NCBI RefSeq assembly: GCF_031082405.1
Contig: NZ_JAVHJU010000001.1
Span: 62,001 to 126,000, forward strand
Source: Amycolatopsis sp. A133
Lineage (GTDB): Bacteria; Actinomycetota; Actinomycetes; Mycobacteriales; Pseudonocardiaceae
Length of the DNA: 64,000 nt
Reading direction: 5' to 3'
The position numbers and the translations under genes are program-made. Below the pieces are notes generated by a model. It saw only the letters and a program-made list of their open reading frames with translations, had not been told where the DNA came from and searched no databases. Below, piece by piece: positions 34,572-46,880 of this stretch (position 1 is the first letter of the stretch; each line of letters opens with the position of its first letter).

Positions 34572-35366
34572 GTGACCACATCCGACGTCCTGTTGACCGC
34601 CGACGCCGACGGGGTGCGCACCCTCACCCTCAACCGGCCGCAGGCGTACAACTCGCTGACCGTGGAGCTGAAGGAAGCACTGCTCGCGGCGCTGCGCGAG
34701 GCGGCGGACGACAAGGGAGTCCGCGCGGTCGTGCTGACCGGTTCCGGCAAGGCGTTCTGCGCCGGTCAGGACCTGAAGGAGCACGTGGGGCTGCTGCAAG
34801 CGGGTGACCCCGCCCCGCTACAGACCGTGAAGGAGCACTACAACCCGATCGTCCGGACCATCGTGGCGATGCCGAAGCCGGTCATCGCGGCCGTCAACGG
34901 GACCGCCGCCGGCGCCGGGGCCGCCTTCGCCTACGCCAGCGACCTGCGGATCGCCGCCGAGTCGTCGTCGTTCCTGATGGCCTTCGCCAACGTCGGGCTG
35001 GGCCCGGACTCGGGCGCGTCCTGGACGCTGCAGCGGCTGGTCGGCTACGGCCGCGCCGCCGAGCTGATGCTGCTGGCCCGGACCGTCGACGCGGCCGAGG
35101 CGCTGCGGCTCGGCCTGGTCGGCGAGGTGGTGCCGGACGAGGAACTCGCCGCCCGCGCCCAGAAGGTGGCGGCGAAGCTCGCGGCCGGCCCGACCGTCGC
35201 CTACGCGAAGATCAAGGGCGTGCTCAACCTGGCCGCGCAGTCGACGTTCGAGGAGGCCCTCGAGGCCGAGGACGCCGCCCAGTCCGCGCTCGGCGGGACC
35301 GCCGACCACACCGAAGCCGTCGAAGCCTTCGTCGGCAAGCGCAAGCCGGACTTCCAGGGCAAGTAA
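34572..35366 (+). CDS. Enoyl-CoA hydratase/isomerase (PaaG-like)
   Basis: The product is a 264-residue crotonase-family protein with oxyanion-hole segments KAFCAGQDLKEH near 60 and NGTAAGAGAAFAYASDL near 108. The acidic residue in LGPDSGASW replaces the usual Glu pair and is typical of PaaG isomerases. It may act in aromatic or fatty-acid degradation; no paa genes are adjacent. A long palindrome follows. Confidence 0.85.
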   Translation: MTTSDVLLTADADGVRTLTLNRPQAYNSLTVELKEALLAALREAADDKGVRAVVLTGSGKAFCAGQDLKEHVGLLQAGDPAPLQTVKEHYNPIVRTIVAMPKPVIAAVNGTAAGAGAAFAYASDLRIAAESSSFLMAFANVGLGPDSGASWTLQRLVGYGRAAELMLLARTVDAAEALRLGLVGEVVPDEELAARAQKVAAKLAAGPTVAYAKIKGVLNLAAQSTFEEALEAEDAAQSALGGTADHTEAVEAFVGKRKPDFQGK

Positions 35367-35370
35367 GCAG

Positions 35371-35441
35371 TCTGCCGCGGCCGGTCGTGAGTGGTAAAGC
35401 GGGTTAGAACCCGCTTTACCACTCACGACAGCTGCGGCAGA
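35371..35441. terminator. Nested palindrome, GTCGTGAGTG family copy 2
   Basis: Perfect 22-bp arms at 35384-35405 and 35408-35429 around AG are enclosed by outer arms TCTGCCGC (35371) and GCGGCAGA (35434). It differs from copy 1 by one base in the left arm and the matching base in the right arm. It follows the enoyl-CoA hydratase gene. Confidence 0.8.
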
Positions 35442-35458
35442 CCCGGGAAGCCGGACGC

Positions 35459-35481
35459 CCCTACCAGCGTGCGCGGTAGGG
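35459..35481. promoter_or_regulatory. Possible operator upstream of desaturase
   Basis: CCCTACC and GGTAGGG form a perfect 7-bp inverted repeat with a 9-nt spacer, ending 69 bp before the desaturase start. Desaturase genes are often under TetR-type control, but no regulator gene is adjacent. Confidence 0.35.
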
Positions 35482-35550
35482 CTGGCCCCCCGAAACCCCC
35501 GGAGGTGCACCGGCTTCCCGCAGGAGCCGCCGTCGCGGAGACTCGGGGGC

Positions 35551-36567
35551 GTGACCACCACTGAGAACGTCGTCGGCAGCGATTTCGCCCGGCTGAGCCA
35601 CCGCATCTCCGCCGCCGGGCTGATGGCACGCCGTCCCGGCTACTACACCGCCCGGATCGCCGTCGTGACGGGACTCTTCGCCGCCGGCTGGGTGGCCTTC
35701 GCGCTGCTCGGGAACTCCTGGTGGCAGCTCGCCGTCGCCGCCTTCCTGGCCGTGATGTTCGGGCAGATCGCCTTGCTTTCCCACGATCTCGCGCACAAGC
35801 AGGTCTTCCGCCGCCGCCGGCCCACCGAAATCGCCGGGATGCTCGCGGGCAACCTCGGCATCGGGATGAGCTACGGCTGGTGGATGGACAAGCACACCCG
35901 CCACCACGCCAACCCGAACCACGAAGAGCTCGACCCCGACGTCGATCCGGACATCCTGGTGTGGTCGAAGGACCAGGCCCGCGCCAGCCGGGGCGTCCCG
36001 CGCTTCATCGGCCGGTACCAGGCGTTCCTCTTCTTCCCGCTGCTCACCCTCGAAGGCCTGAACCTGCACTGGTCCGGCGTCCGCGCGGTCCGCAAGCCGG
36101 GACTGCGCCGCCGCGGAACCGAAGCCGCGCTGCTCGCCGCGCACTTCGTCCTCTACTTCGGCGCGCTGTTCACCGTGCTCTCCCCCGGCATGGCGCTGCT
36201 GTTCTTCGCCGTCCACCAGGGACTGTGGGGGATCTACATGGGATCGATCTTCGCACCCAACCACAAGGGCATGCCGACGCTGACCGGGCGCACCGAGCTC
36301 GACTTCCTCCGCAAGCAGGTGCTCACCTCGCGCAACGTCCGCGGCGGTGTCGTCACCGACGTCGCTCTCGGCGGCCTCAACTACCAGATCGAGCACCACC
36401 TGTTCCCGAGCATGCCCTCGCCGCACCTGCGGCGCGCGCAGCCGATCGTCCAGGCCTACTGCGCCGAGGTGGGCATCCCGTACCTGCAGACGAGCCTCGT
36501 CGAGTCCTACCGGCAGGCGCTCACCCACCTGCATGAAGCTGGGGCCCCTCTCAGGAACCGTTCGTAG
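35551..36567 (+). CDS. Membrane fatty acid desaturase
   Basis: The encoded 338-residue integral membrane di-iron desaturase carries the three histidine boxes HDLAHKQ, HTRHHANPNH and QIEHHLFPSMP, and four transmembrane segments. It introduces a double bond into acyl chains at the membrane using reduced ferredoxin; regiospecificity is not readable. It starts at GTG, 9 bp upstream of the next gene at its 3' end. Confidence 0.9.
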   Translation: MTTTENVVGSDFARLSHRISAAGLMARRPGYYTARIAVVTGLFAAGWVAFALLGNSWWQLAVAAFLAVMFGQIALLSHDLAHKQVFRRRRPTEIAGMLAGNLGIGMSYGWWMDKHTRHHANPNHEELDPDVDPDILVWSKDQARASRGVPRFIGRYQAFLFFPLLTLEGLNLHWSGVRAVRKPGLRRRGTEAALLAAHFVLYFGALFTVLSPGMALLFFAVHQGLWGIYMGSIFAPNHKGMPTLTGRTELDFLRKQVLTSRNVRGGVVTDVALGGLNYQIEHHLFPSMPSPHLRRAQPIVQAYCAEVGIPYLQTSLVESYRQALTHLHEAGAPLRNRS

Positions 36568-36570
36568 ACT
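36565..36570 (+). promoter_or_regulatory. -10 hexamer for leaderless metallo-hydrolase
   Basis: TAGACT overlaps the desaturase stop and ends 6 nt before the ATG at 36577. Confidence 0.45.
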
Positions 36571-36576
36571 CGGGTC

Positions 36577-37638
36577 ATGAGGAACACGATCGCGGCCTTG
36601 CGTGACCTGCCGGCGGCGTTCGGCGCGAAGGCCGCCGGCCCGCGGGCCGAGCGGGTCCGCTCCTCGCCGCAGTTCGACGGCAAGGTGTTCCGCAACGCGG
36701 CGCCGCGGCACCCGATGACCGCGACGTCGATGCGCACCATCTTCCGCGAGATGTTTTTCGGCGAACACCGCGAGCTGCGCAAACCCGCTCGCCCGGTGCC
36801 ACTGGTCGCGTCGGCGCCGGTCGAGGCGGCCGATGGCCTGCACCTGACCTGGTACGGCCACGCGTCCACGCTGGTCGAGCTCGACGGCGCCCGGGTGCTG
36901 CTCGACCCGGTGTGGAGCGAGCGGGTCTCCCCCGCGGCGTTCGCCGGGCCGCGGCGGCTGCACGAACCGCCGGTGCCGCTGTCCGGGCTCGGCCGGATCG
37001 ACGCCGTGGTGATCTCGCACGACCACTACGACCACCTGGACCTGGCCACGGTCCGCGCGCTGGTGACGTCGTCCGAGGCGCCCTTCCTCGTCCCGCTCGG
37101 GGTCGGCGCGCACCTGGAACGCTGGCACGTCCCGGCCGCGCGGATCATCGAGCTCGACTGGCACGAAGAGGCGGCGGTCGCGGGCGTCCGGTTCGTCGCG
37201 ACGCCGGCCCAGCACTTCTCCGGCCGCGGCCTCACCAACGACGGCACGCTGTGGACGTCGTGGGCGCTGCTGGGTCCGGAGCACCGGGTGTTCTACAGCG
37301 GCGACACGGGCTATTTCGACGGTTTCGCGGCGATCGGCGCGCAGCACGGCCCGTTCGACGCGGCCCTGATCCAGATCGGCGCGTACGCCCCGCAGTGGCC
37401 GGACATCCACATGACCCCGGAGGAAGGCGTCGCGGCCGGCCTCGACGTGCGGGCGAAGCTGCTGGTCCCGGTGCACTGGGCGACGTTCCAGCTGGCGATG
37501 CACCCGTGGGGCGAACCGGCGGACCGCGTGTGGAGCGAGGCGAAGGAGGCCGACCTCCCGCTGGCGATCCCCCGCCCCGGCGAGCGCATCGACGCCGCCG
37601 CTCCCCCGCCGGTGGACGGCTGGTGGCAGGCGCTGTGA
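36577..37638 (+). CDS. MBL-fold metallo-hydrolase (NAPE-PLD-like)
   Basis: This 353-residue protein has the metallo-beta-lactamase motif HDHYDHLD near 148, further metal ligands in GDTGYFDGF and VPVHWATF, and the WYGHASTLVEL strand of the RomA/NAPE-PLD-like group. It may hydrolyse a phosphodiester lipid. It overlaps the Smr gene by 4 bp. Confidence 0.85.
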   Translation: MRNTIAALRDLPAAFGAKAAGPRAERVRSSPQFDGKVFRNAAPRHPMTATSMRTIFREMFFGEHRELRKPARPVPLVASAPVEAADGLHLTWYGHASTLVELDGARVLLDPVWSERVSPAAFAGPRRLHEPPVPLSGLGRIDAVVISHDHYDHLDLATVRALVTSSEAPFLVPLGVGAHLERWHVPAARIIELDWHEEAAVAGVRFVATPAQHFSGRGLTNDGTLWTSWALLGPEHRVFYSGDTGYFDGFAAIGAQHGPFDAALIQIGAYAPQWPDIHMTPEEGVAAGLDVRAKLLVPVHWATFQLAMHPWGEPADRVWSEAKEADLPLAIPRPGERIDAAAPPPVDGWWQAL

Positions 37639-37889
37639 AGCTCAAACTGGACCTGCACGACCTCTACAACCGCGGTGGCGAGATCGACCGGGCCCTGCGG
37701 GCGGTCATCGACGAGGCCGTCGCCAAGAAGGCCCCGCTCGTCGAGATCATCCCGGGCAAGGGGTCGGGTCAGCTGAAGAAGCACGTCCTGCGGTTCCTCG
37801 AGCGCAAGGACGTCAAAGCGCTGTACCACCGGGTCGAGAAGGACAAGGACAACTTCGGCCGGGTGTTCGTGCACTTCCGGTGGAAGTGA
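37635..37889 (+). CDS. Smr-domain small protein
   Basis: This 84-residue stand-alone Smr domain has LDLHDLYNRGGEIDRAL (LDLH motif) and IIPGKGSGQLKKHVLRFL (GxG loop). Smr domains nick branched DNA or cleave RNA in ribosome rescue. The GTG start overlaps the metallo-hydrolase stop in GTGA. Its 3' end is one base from the stop of the opposing gene. Confidence 0.85.
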   Translation: MKLKLDLHDLYNRGGEIDRALRAVIDEAVAKKAPLVEIIPGKGSGQLKKHVLRFLERKDVKALYHRVEKDKDNFGRVFVHFRWK

Positions 37890-37890
37890 C

Positions 37891-38490
37891 TCAGAACCGG
37901 CTGTCGTGCCGGGCTTCGGCCCAGGCGCGGTCCCACGCCGCCGCGTGGAGGCGGGTCAGGATAAACCGGACGGTGACGTACAAACCCGCCAGCGCTCCGG
38001 TGATCGCCGCCCACAGCAGGACTGCCGCGAACACGCCGTCCGCCGCCGAGGTCGATGCCGAGCGCGGCTGGCCGGCCAGCTCGCCGCGGGAGTCCAGCCA
38101 GATCGGGATGCGGGCGCCCGCCGGGCTGCCGGGGTCGGTGAGGACGTCGCCCGTGTGGCGGGTTCCGCGGGCGTCGAACCAGGCCGCCGGGACCGTTGTC
38201 TCGGCGGCCGGGGCGCCGGCTCCGTCCGTGCTGTAGGGCTGGCCGGACGCCGCCGCGAGGGAAACCGCCGTCGCCGGGTGGCGCGTGGCGCGTTCCTGCG
38301 CGGCGCGAGTGTTCTGGGCCGCGTACGTCTCCGAACCGATCGCCGCCGCGAACGGGATCGCGAGGAACGCGCCGACGACGGCCAGGAGCAGCAGGAGCGC
38401 TTCGACGCGGTCGCCCGCTCGCGCGAGGGGGTTGCGGCCGGGGTGCACCAGCCGCCCGAACCGGGCGATCCGTCCGCTGGGCCCACGCAT
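37891..38490 (-). CDS. Rv1733c-like two-helix membrane protein
   Basis: This 199-residue protein has two transmembrane segments (residues about 30-52 and 150-172) around an extracytoplasmic domain with QNTRAAQERATRHPA and PAAWFDARGTRHTGDV. This is the pattern of the actinobacterial Rv1733c family. The ATG at 38490 has GGGAGGAG 11 nt upstream. The function is unknown. Confidence 0.75.
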   Translation of the reverse strand: MRGPSGRIARFGRLVHPGRNPLARAGDRVEALLLLLAVVGAFLAIPFAAAIGSETYAAQNTRAAQERATRHPATAVSLAAASGQPYSTDGAGAPAAETTVPAAWFDARGTRHTGDVLTDPGSPAGARIPIWLDSRGELAGQPRSASTSAADGVFAAVLLWAAITGALAGLYVTVRFILTRLHAAAWDRAWAEARHDSRF

Positions 38491-38631
38491 GCGCGACTCA
38501 CTCCTCCCGGAAGGTGTCTTCTCGGTAACAGTGTGCGCGCCGGGAGTCGGCTTTCTCTCGTGAATGGGATGCGGCCCACCTGTGAATCCCTGCACAACCA
38601 CCCGGTCGAGCTAACCCACCGCGATCGCCGG

Positions 38632-42090
<3,459 letters not shown>

Positions 42091-42126
42091 GCGCAAGTTC
42101 CTCTCTCTGTTCACTCCCTCCAGAGA

Positions 42127-43728
42127 CTAGAACACGTTCTCGTTTTTGTCGAGAACGCCCTGCGCCAAGGCACTGTTGATCCCCGCTCTGCGGCCGGAAA
42201 ACACGCAGTCGGCCAGGGAGAGACCACTGACGTACGACCTGGAACAGATTCCCACGGCGGTGCGGCCGGCCGCGTACAGGCCGGGGATCGGCTCCCCCGC
42301 CGCGCTCCGCACCGCGCCGGTGTCCTCGTCGACGACCAGGCCGCCGAGGGTCAGCATCGGCGTCGGGTACCCGAGGTTGGGCCGCACCGAGATGTCGATG
42401 AGCGAGTACGGCGGGTTGTCCAGCCGCCGCGCGAACTCCACGGGCTTGCCCACGGGATCCTGGTCGCCGTGGTAGGCCTCGACGCTCGCGCGCAGGCCCG
42501 CCGCGTCGATCCCGGCCTTGCGCGCCACCTCGTCCAGGGTCTTCCCGACCACGCGGCCGCGGCGCAGCAGGTACCGCAGCTGGAGCCACTGGAACCACTG
42601 GCTCTGCTTGCGGCCGTCCCGGCGCGCCTCGGCCACGATCGGCGCGTCGACGAGCAGCCAGCCCTTGCTCCCGTGCTCCTCGATCAGCTTCTCGCCGACC
42701 GCGGCGCCGTAGCGGGACTCGTCGATGACCCGCCCGCCACCGGCGTCGACGATGATCCCGCCGAGGAACGCGCTGGGCGGGGTGACGAACCGCCACGCGG
42801 AGATCCGGCCCAGCTCGCCGGTCGCGCCGCCGGCCTCGGTACCCAGGCGGATCCCCGAGCCGTCGTCGGCGGACGTGCCGAGCGGCAGCCCGCCGCGGTA
42901 GGCCGGCGCGTGCTCCCGCACCATTTTGCGGTCGGCGATGAACCCGCCGGCCGCCAGCACGACCCCGCGCCGGGCGGTGATCCGCAGCTCACGGCCGTGC
43001 GCGCGCTCGAAGCGCTCGACCCGGCGGTGCAGTGACTTGCGCAGCGACGGCACGTAGATGCCGGGCTTCGCCGCGTACTGCGCGAAGCGCTGGTGGCGCG
43101 CCCGCACCGCGGCGGAGGCCCCGCTCAGGGTGTCGGCGACGAGCCCGGTGACGCGGCCGGCGTCGTCGCGGATCAGGCTCCGGGCGGTGGTCTGCGTCAG
43201 CACGCGGATGCCGCGGGCGCGCACGGCCGCCTTGAGCCGGGCCATCAGCATCTTCCCCGAGGTCCCCGGCCCCTTGACGCGGTGACCGCGCGGAGCCGGT
43301 TTCGCCGCGTCGCGGAACCCGCCGGCGGCCTCGCTGCCGGAGTAGTAGAGGTAGTGCCGGTCGCTCGGGTACGACGTCTTGTACGGGCAGAGGCTGCCTT
43401 CGAACGGCACGCCGTTGCCCTCCAGCCAGGTGATCATCTCGCGGCTGCCCTCGCAGAACCGCCGCAGCGTCCGTTCCGAGACGACGTCCCCGGTTTCCAG
43501 CCGCAGGTAGGCGTACATCGCGTCGACGGAGTCGTCGACGCCCGCGTCGAGCTGCTGACCGGTCCCGCCGCCGGCGTAGACCACGCCACCGCTGACCGCG
43601 CTGGCCCCTCCTCCGGCGAAGCGCTCGACGATGACGACGTCGGCGCCCGCGTCGGCCGCTTCGAGGGCGGCACAGGCGCCGGCCGCCCCGAATCCCACGA
43701 TGACCACGTCCGCGACGAGTGCGTCCAT
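42127..43728 (-). CDS. KstD-family FAD steroid dehydrogenase (second copy)
   Basis: This 533-residue flavoprotein has the N-terminal FAD motif VVIVGFGAAGACAALEA, the KstD-type GGGASAVSGGVVYAGGG loop and a C-terminal ICSRSYVSGLSLADCVFSG with the conserved Tyr/Gly. It is distinct from the true KstD encoded divergently at 43829. It may act on another ring-A substrate or position. It has its own KstR-type operator 18 bp upstream and leads into the hsa operon after 36 bp. Confidence 0.82.
   Translation of the reverse strand: MDALVADVVIVGFGAAGACAALEAADAGADVVIVERFAGGGASAVSGGVVYAGGGTGQQLDAGVDDSVDAMYAYLRLETGDVVSERTLRRFCEGSREMITWLEGNGVPFEGSLCPYKTSYPSDRHYLYYSGSEAAGGFRDAAKPAPRGHRVKGPGTSGKMLMARLKAAVRARGIRVLTQTTARSLIRDDAGRVTGLVADTLSGASAAVRARHQRFAQYAAKPGIYVPSLRKSLHRRVERFERAHGRELRITARRGVVLAAGGFIADRKMVREHAPAYRGGLPLGTSADDGSGIRLGTEAGGATGELGRISAWRFVTPPSAFLGGIIVDAGGGRVIDESRYGAAVGEKLIEEHGSKGWLLVDAPIVAEARRDGRKQSQWFQWLQLRYLLRRGRVVGKTLDEVARKAGIDAAGLRASVEAYHGDQDPVGKPVEFARRLDNPPYSLIDISVRPNLGYPTPMLTLGGLVVDEDTGAVRSAAGEPIPGLYAAGRTAVGICSRSYVSGLSLADCVFSGRRAGINSALAQGVLDKNENVF
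42128..42141 (-). promoter_or_regulatory. KstR-type operator for hsaA
   Basis: TAGAACACGTTCTC matches TNNAACNNGTTNNA in all but the last base. It overlaps the stop codon of the flavoprotein gene and lies 38 bp upstream of hsaA. Confidence 0.65.
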
Positions 43729-43745
43729 GGTCGCTACCCTAGAAC

Positions 43746-43759
43746 TGAAACACGTTCTC
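43746..43759 (-). promoter_or_regulatory. KstR-type operator for the flavoprotein-hsa unit
   Basis: TGAAACACGTTCTC keeps AAC-NN-GTT with one mismatch at the last base and lies 18 bp upstream of the start at 43728. Confidence 0.62.
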
Positions 43760-43802
43760 GTCTATCGTGACCGAAAGCGGCTCTCAACTGGATAATCTTC
43801 CC

Positions 43803-43816
43803 ATGGAACACGTTAC
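43803..43816 (+). promoter_or_regulatory. KstR-type operator for kstD-kshA-kshB
   Basis: TGGAACACGTTACA is a full match to TNNAACNNGTTNNA, 12 bp upstream of the kstD ATG. The divergent flavoprotein gene has a separate site 44 bp away. Confidence 0.7.
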
Positions 43817-43828
43817 AGGTGAGGTGGC

Positions 43829-45493
43829 ATGACGGAGCAGTTCGACGTCGTCGTCGTCGGCAGTGGCGCCGCCGGGATGACCGCCGCGCTGACTGCGGCC
43901 CACAACGGCTTGAGCGTCGTCGTCCTCGAGAAGGCGGCCTGCTTCGGCGGCTCGACCGCCCGCTCCGGCGGCGGCGTCTGGATACCCGGCAACCACGCGC
44001 TGCGCGCCGCCGGCATCGAAGAGCCGCCCGAGCGAGCCCGCGAATACCTGGCTTCGATCGTCGGCGACGTCGTCCCGGCCGTCCGGCGCGAGACCTTCCT
44101 CGCGCACGGCCCCGAAGTCCTGAAGTTCGTCTGCGACCACACGCCCCTGAAGTTCCGCTGGGTCCGCGACTACAGCGACTACCACCCGGAAGCGCCGGGC
44201 GGGCGTCCCGGCGGCCGGTCGGTCGAACCGGTCGCCCTCGACGGCAAGCTCCTGGGCGACGAGCTGGCCCACCTCGAACCGCCGTACAGCGCTCCCCCGC
44301 TCGGCGTGCCGATCACCCAAGCCGACTACCGCTGGCTGAGCCTCCTCGCCAGGCACCCGCGCGGGGCACTCCGGCTGCTGTCGCTGGGCCGGCAGTGGCT
44401 GGCCGGAAAACTCCGCGGTCAGCAGCTGCTGAGCATGGGGCAAGCGCTTGCGGCCGGCCTGCGGGTCGGCCTGGCCAGGGCCGGCGTCGAGGTCCGGCTG
44501 CACACCCCGCTGATCGACCTGCAGGTCGAAGGCGACCGCGTCACCGGGGTCGTCACCGCGCACGGCGCCGTCGAAGCCCGGCGCGGCGTGATCCTCGCCA
44601 GCGGCGGCTTCGAGCGGAACCTCGAGATGCGCGAGAAGTACCAGCGCGCGCCGATCGGCGTCGACTGGACCGTCGGCGCGGCCGCCAACACCGGCGACGG
44701 CATCACCGCCGGGCTCAAGCTGGGCGCCGCACTCGACCTGATGGACGACGCCTGGTGGGGGCCGACGCTGCCGCTCACCGGCGGCCCGTGGTTCGCGCTG
44801 GCCGAGCGGTCCCGGCCGCGCAGCATCATGGTCGACGCGCGCGGCGAGCGGTTCGTCAACGAGTCGGCGCCCTACGTCGAAGCCGTGCACGCCATGTACG
44901 GCGAAGGGGACGGGCCAGGCGAGCACATCCCGACCTGGCTGGTGTTCGACCAGGGCTACAAGGACCGGTACATGTTCACCGGCATCGGGCCGCGCCGGCC
45001 GCTGCCCGGCCGCTGGTTCAAGGCCGGGATCGCGGCGAAGTCGTCGACGCCGGCCGGGCTGGCGGCGAAGATCGACGTCCCGGCTCAGTCGCTGGAAGCG
45101 ACGATCGAGCGCTTCAACGGCTTCGCCCGCAAGGGCGTCGACGAGGACTTCCACCGCGGAGTCAGCAAGTACGACCACTACTACGGCGACCCGCGCAACA
45201 AACCCAACCCCAGCCTCGGCCCGCTCGACAAAGCGCCGTTCTACGCGGTGAAGATCGTGCCGGGCGACCTGGGCACCAAGGGCGGGCTGCGCACCGACGA
45301 GCACGCGCAGGTGCTGCGCGAAGACGGCTCGGCGGTGCCCGGGCTGTTCGCCGCGGGCAACACCGGCGCGGCCGTGATGGGCCGGACGTACGCCGGGCCC
45401 GGCGCGACCATCGGCCCCGCCATGGTGTTCGGCTACCTTGCGGCGACGCGGCTGGCGCACGAAGATCAACCGACCACGGGAGGGCAGCGATGA
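43829..45493 (+). CDS. kstD: 3-ketosteroid delta1-dehydrogenase KstD
   Basis: This 554-residue flavoprotein introduces the 1,2 double bond in ring A of 3-ketosteroids. It aligns by eye along its length with mycobacterial KstD: VVVVGSGAAGMTAALTAAH, GGSTARSGGGVWIPGN, YSDYHPEAPGGRPGGRS, LDLMDDAWWGPTLPL, and the C-terminal GRTYAGPGATIGPAM with the catalytic Tyr. It heads the kstD-kshA-orf-kshB-MaoC unit, overlapping kshA by 4 bp. Confidence 0.95.
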   Translation: MTEQFDVVVVGSGAAGMTAALTAAHNGLSVVVLEKAACFGGSTARSGGGVWIPGNHALRAAGIEEPPERAREYLASIVGDVVPAVRRETFLAHGPEVLKFVCDHTPLKFRWVRDYSDYHPEAPGGRPGGRSVEPVALDGKLLGDELAHLEPPYSAPPLGVPITQADYRWLSLLARHPRGALRLLSLGRQWLAGKLRGQQLLSMGQALAAGLRVGLARAGVEVRLHTPLIDLQVEGDRVTGVVTAHGAVEARRGVILASGGFERNLEMREKYQRAPIGVDWTVGAAANTGDGITAGLKLGAALDLMDDAWWGPTLPLTGGPWFALAERSRPRSIMVDARGERFVNESAPYVEAVHAMYGEGDGPGEHIPTWLVFDQGYKDRYMFTGIGPRRPLPGRWFKAGIAAKSSTPAGLAAKIDVPAQSLEATIERFNGFARKGVDEDFHRGVSKYDHYYGDPRNKPNPSLGPLDKAPFYAVKIVPGDLGTKGGLRTDEHAQVLREDGSAVPGLFAAGNTGAAVMGRTYAGPGATIGPAMVFGYLAATRLAHEDQPTTGGQR

Positions 45494-46626
45494 CGCAGGA
45501 TTCGGTACGCACCATCTACGCCGGTGAGCCGCCGACCCGGTTCGCCCGCGGCTGGCACTGCCTGGGCCTGGCGCAGCACTTCCGCGACGGGAAACCGCAC
45601 GCCATCACCGCGTTCGGCACGAAGCTCGTGGTGTGGGCGGACTCGGCGGGCGAGCTGCACGTCCTCGACGGCTACTGCCGGCACATGGGCGGCGACCTCA
45701 CCCAGGGCAGCGTCAAGGGCGACGAGGTGGCCTGCCCGTTCCACGACTGGCGCTGGAACGGCAAGGGCAAGTGCGTCTCGATCCCCTACGCCAAGCGGGT
45801 TCCGCTGCGCGCGCGGACGCGGTCGTGGACGACGGCCGAGCAGAACGGGCAGCTGCTCGTGTGGCACGACCCGGAGGGCAACCCGCCGCCGGACGAGCTG
45901 GCCATCCCGCGGATCGAAGCGGACGGCAGCGACGAGTGGAGCAACTGGACGTGGGACTCGATCTTCATCGAGGGTTCCAACTGCCGGGAGATCATCGACA
46001 ACGTAGTCGACATGGCGCACTTCTTCTACATCCACTACGCCTACCCGACGTACTTCAAGAACGTGTTCGAAGGCCACATCGCCACCCAGTACCTCAACAC
46101 CAAGGGCCGCCCGGACATGGGCATGGCCTCGAACTACGGCGGCGAGGACAACCTGCTGCGGTCGGAGGCGTCGTACTTCGGGCCGTCGTACATGATCAAC
46201 AAGCTGGTGAACTCGTTCCAGGGCTACGAGATCGAGAGCGTGCTGATCAACTGCCACTACCCCGTCACGCCGACGTCGTTTGTGCTGCAGTACGGCATGA
46301 AGGTCAAGAAGCTGCCGGGGATCTCGGACGAGCACGCGGACAAGATCGCGGCGAAACTGGCCCGCGGCATCGGGGCCGGGTTCCTGCAGGACGTCGAGAT
46401 CTGGAAGCACAAGACGCAGATCGACAACCCGCTGTTGTGCGAAGAGGACGGTCCGGTCTACCAGCTTCGCCGGTGGTACCAGCAGTTCTACGTCGACGCC
46501 GCCGACGTCACCGAGGACATGACCCGGCGGTTCGAGTTCGAAGTGGACACTTCGAAGGCGAACGAGGCCTGGGCGGCGGAGGTCGCGGAGAACCTGGCGC
46601 GGCAGAAGACCGAGGCGGAAGTGTGA
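45490..46626 (+). CDS. kshA: 3-ketosteroid 9-alpha-hydroxylase oxygenase KshA
   Basis: This 378-residue Rieske oxygenase has [2Fe-2S] ligands Cys63, His65, Cys82 and His85 (YCRHMGGD and ACPFHDW). Mononuclear iron ligands lie in NVVDMAHFFYIHYAYP (His177, His182). With KshB it hydroxylates C-9 of androstadienedione and opens ring B. It overlaps kstD and the next small ORF by 4 bp each. Confidence 0.95.
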   Translation: MTQDSVRTIYAGEPPTRFARGWHCLGLAQHFRDGKPHAITAFGTKLVVWADSAGELHVLDGYCRHMGGDLTQGSVKGDEVACPFHDWRWNGKGKCVSIPYAKRVPLRARTRSWTTAEQNGQLLVWHDPEGNPPPDELAIPRIEADGSDEWSNWTWDSIFIEGSNCREIIDNVVDMAHFFYIHYAYPTYFKNVFEGHIATQYLNTKGRPDMGMASNYGGEDNLLRSEASYFGPSYMINKLVNSFQGYEIESVLINCHYPVTPTSFVLQYGMKVKKLPGISDEHADKIAAKLARGIGAGFLQDVEIWKHKTQIDNPLLCEEDGPVYQLRRWYQQFYVDAADVTEDMTRRFEFEVDTSKANEAWAAEVAENLARQKTEAEV

Positions 46627-46880
46627 CGACCGCCGAGCAGGCCGAGTTCCTCTCCGGCGGGCTGCGGCCGCACGAGTGCCGCAGCTGCGGAACGTGCGTG
46701 CTGGTGAAGAAGAACAGCATCCAGCACACCAGCATCCAGTGGACCACGGCGCCGGCGCGGACCTGCCCGGTGTTCGCGGACGCGGACGGCCCGACGGCGT
46801 TGCTCGACACCTGCCCGAAGCTGGCCGACAGCATTTCCGACGCCGTGCGCGAAGGCACGCTGGCGGTGGCCGATGGCTGA
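46623..46880 (+). CDS. Small cysteine-rich protein between kshA and kshB
   Basis: The encoded 85-residue protein has the cluster HECRSCGTCVLVKKN near 16-30 and two later Cys-Pro motifs, RTCPVF and DTCPK. It starts at a GTG overlapping the kshA stop and ends 8 bp inside kshB, so it is translated as part of the operon. I do not recognise the family. Five cysteines in CxxCxxC and CP pairs suggest a zinc or iron-sulfur site; a role as assembly factor or extra electron carrier for the Ksh pair is a guess. Confidence 0.75.
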   Translation: MTTAEQAEFLSGGLRPHECRSCGTCVLVKKNSIQHTSIQWTTAPARTCPVFADADGPTALLDTCPKLADSISDAVREGTLAVADG

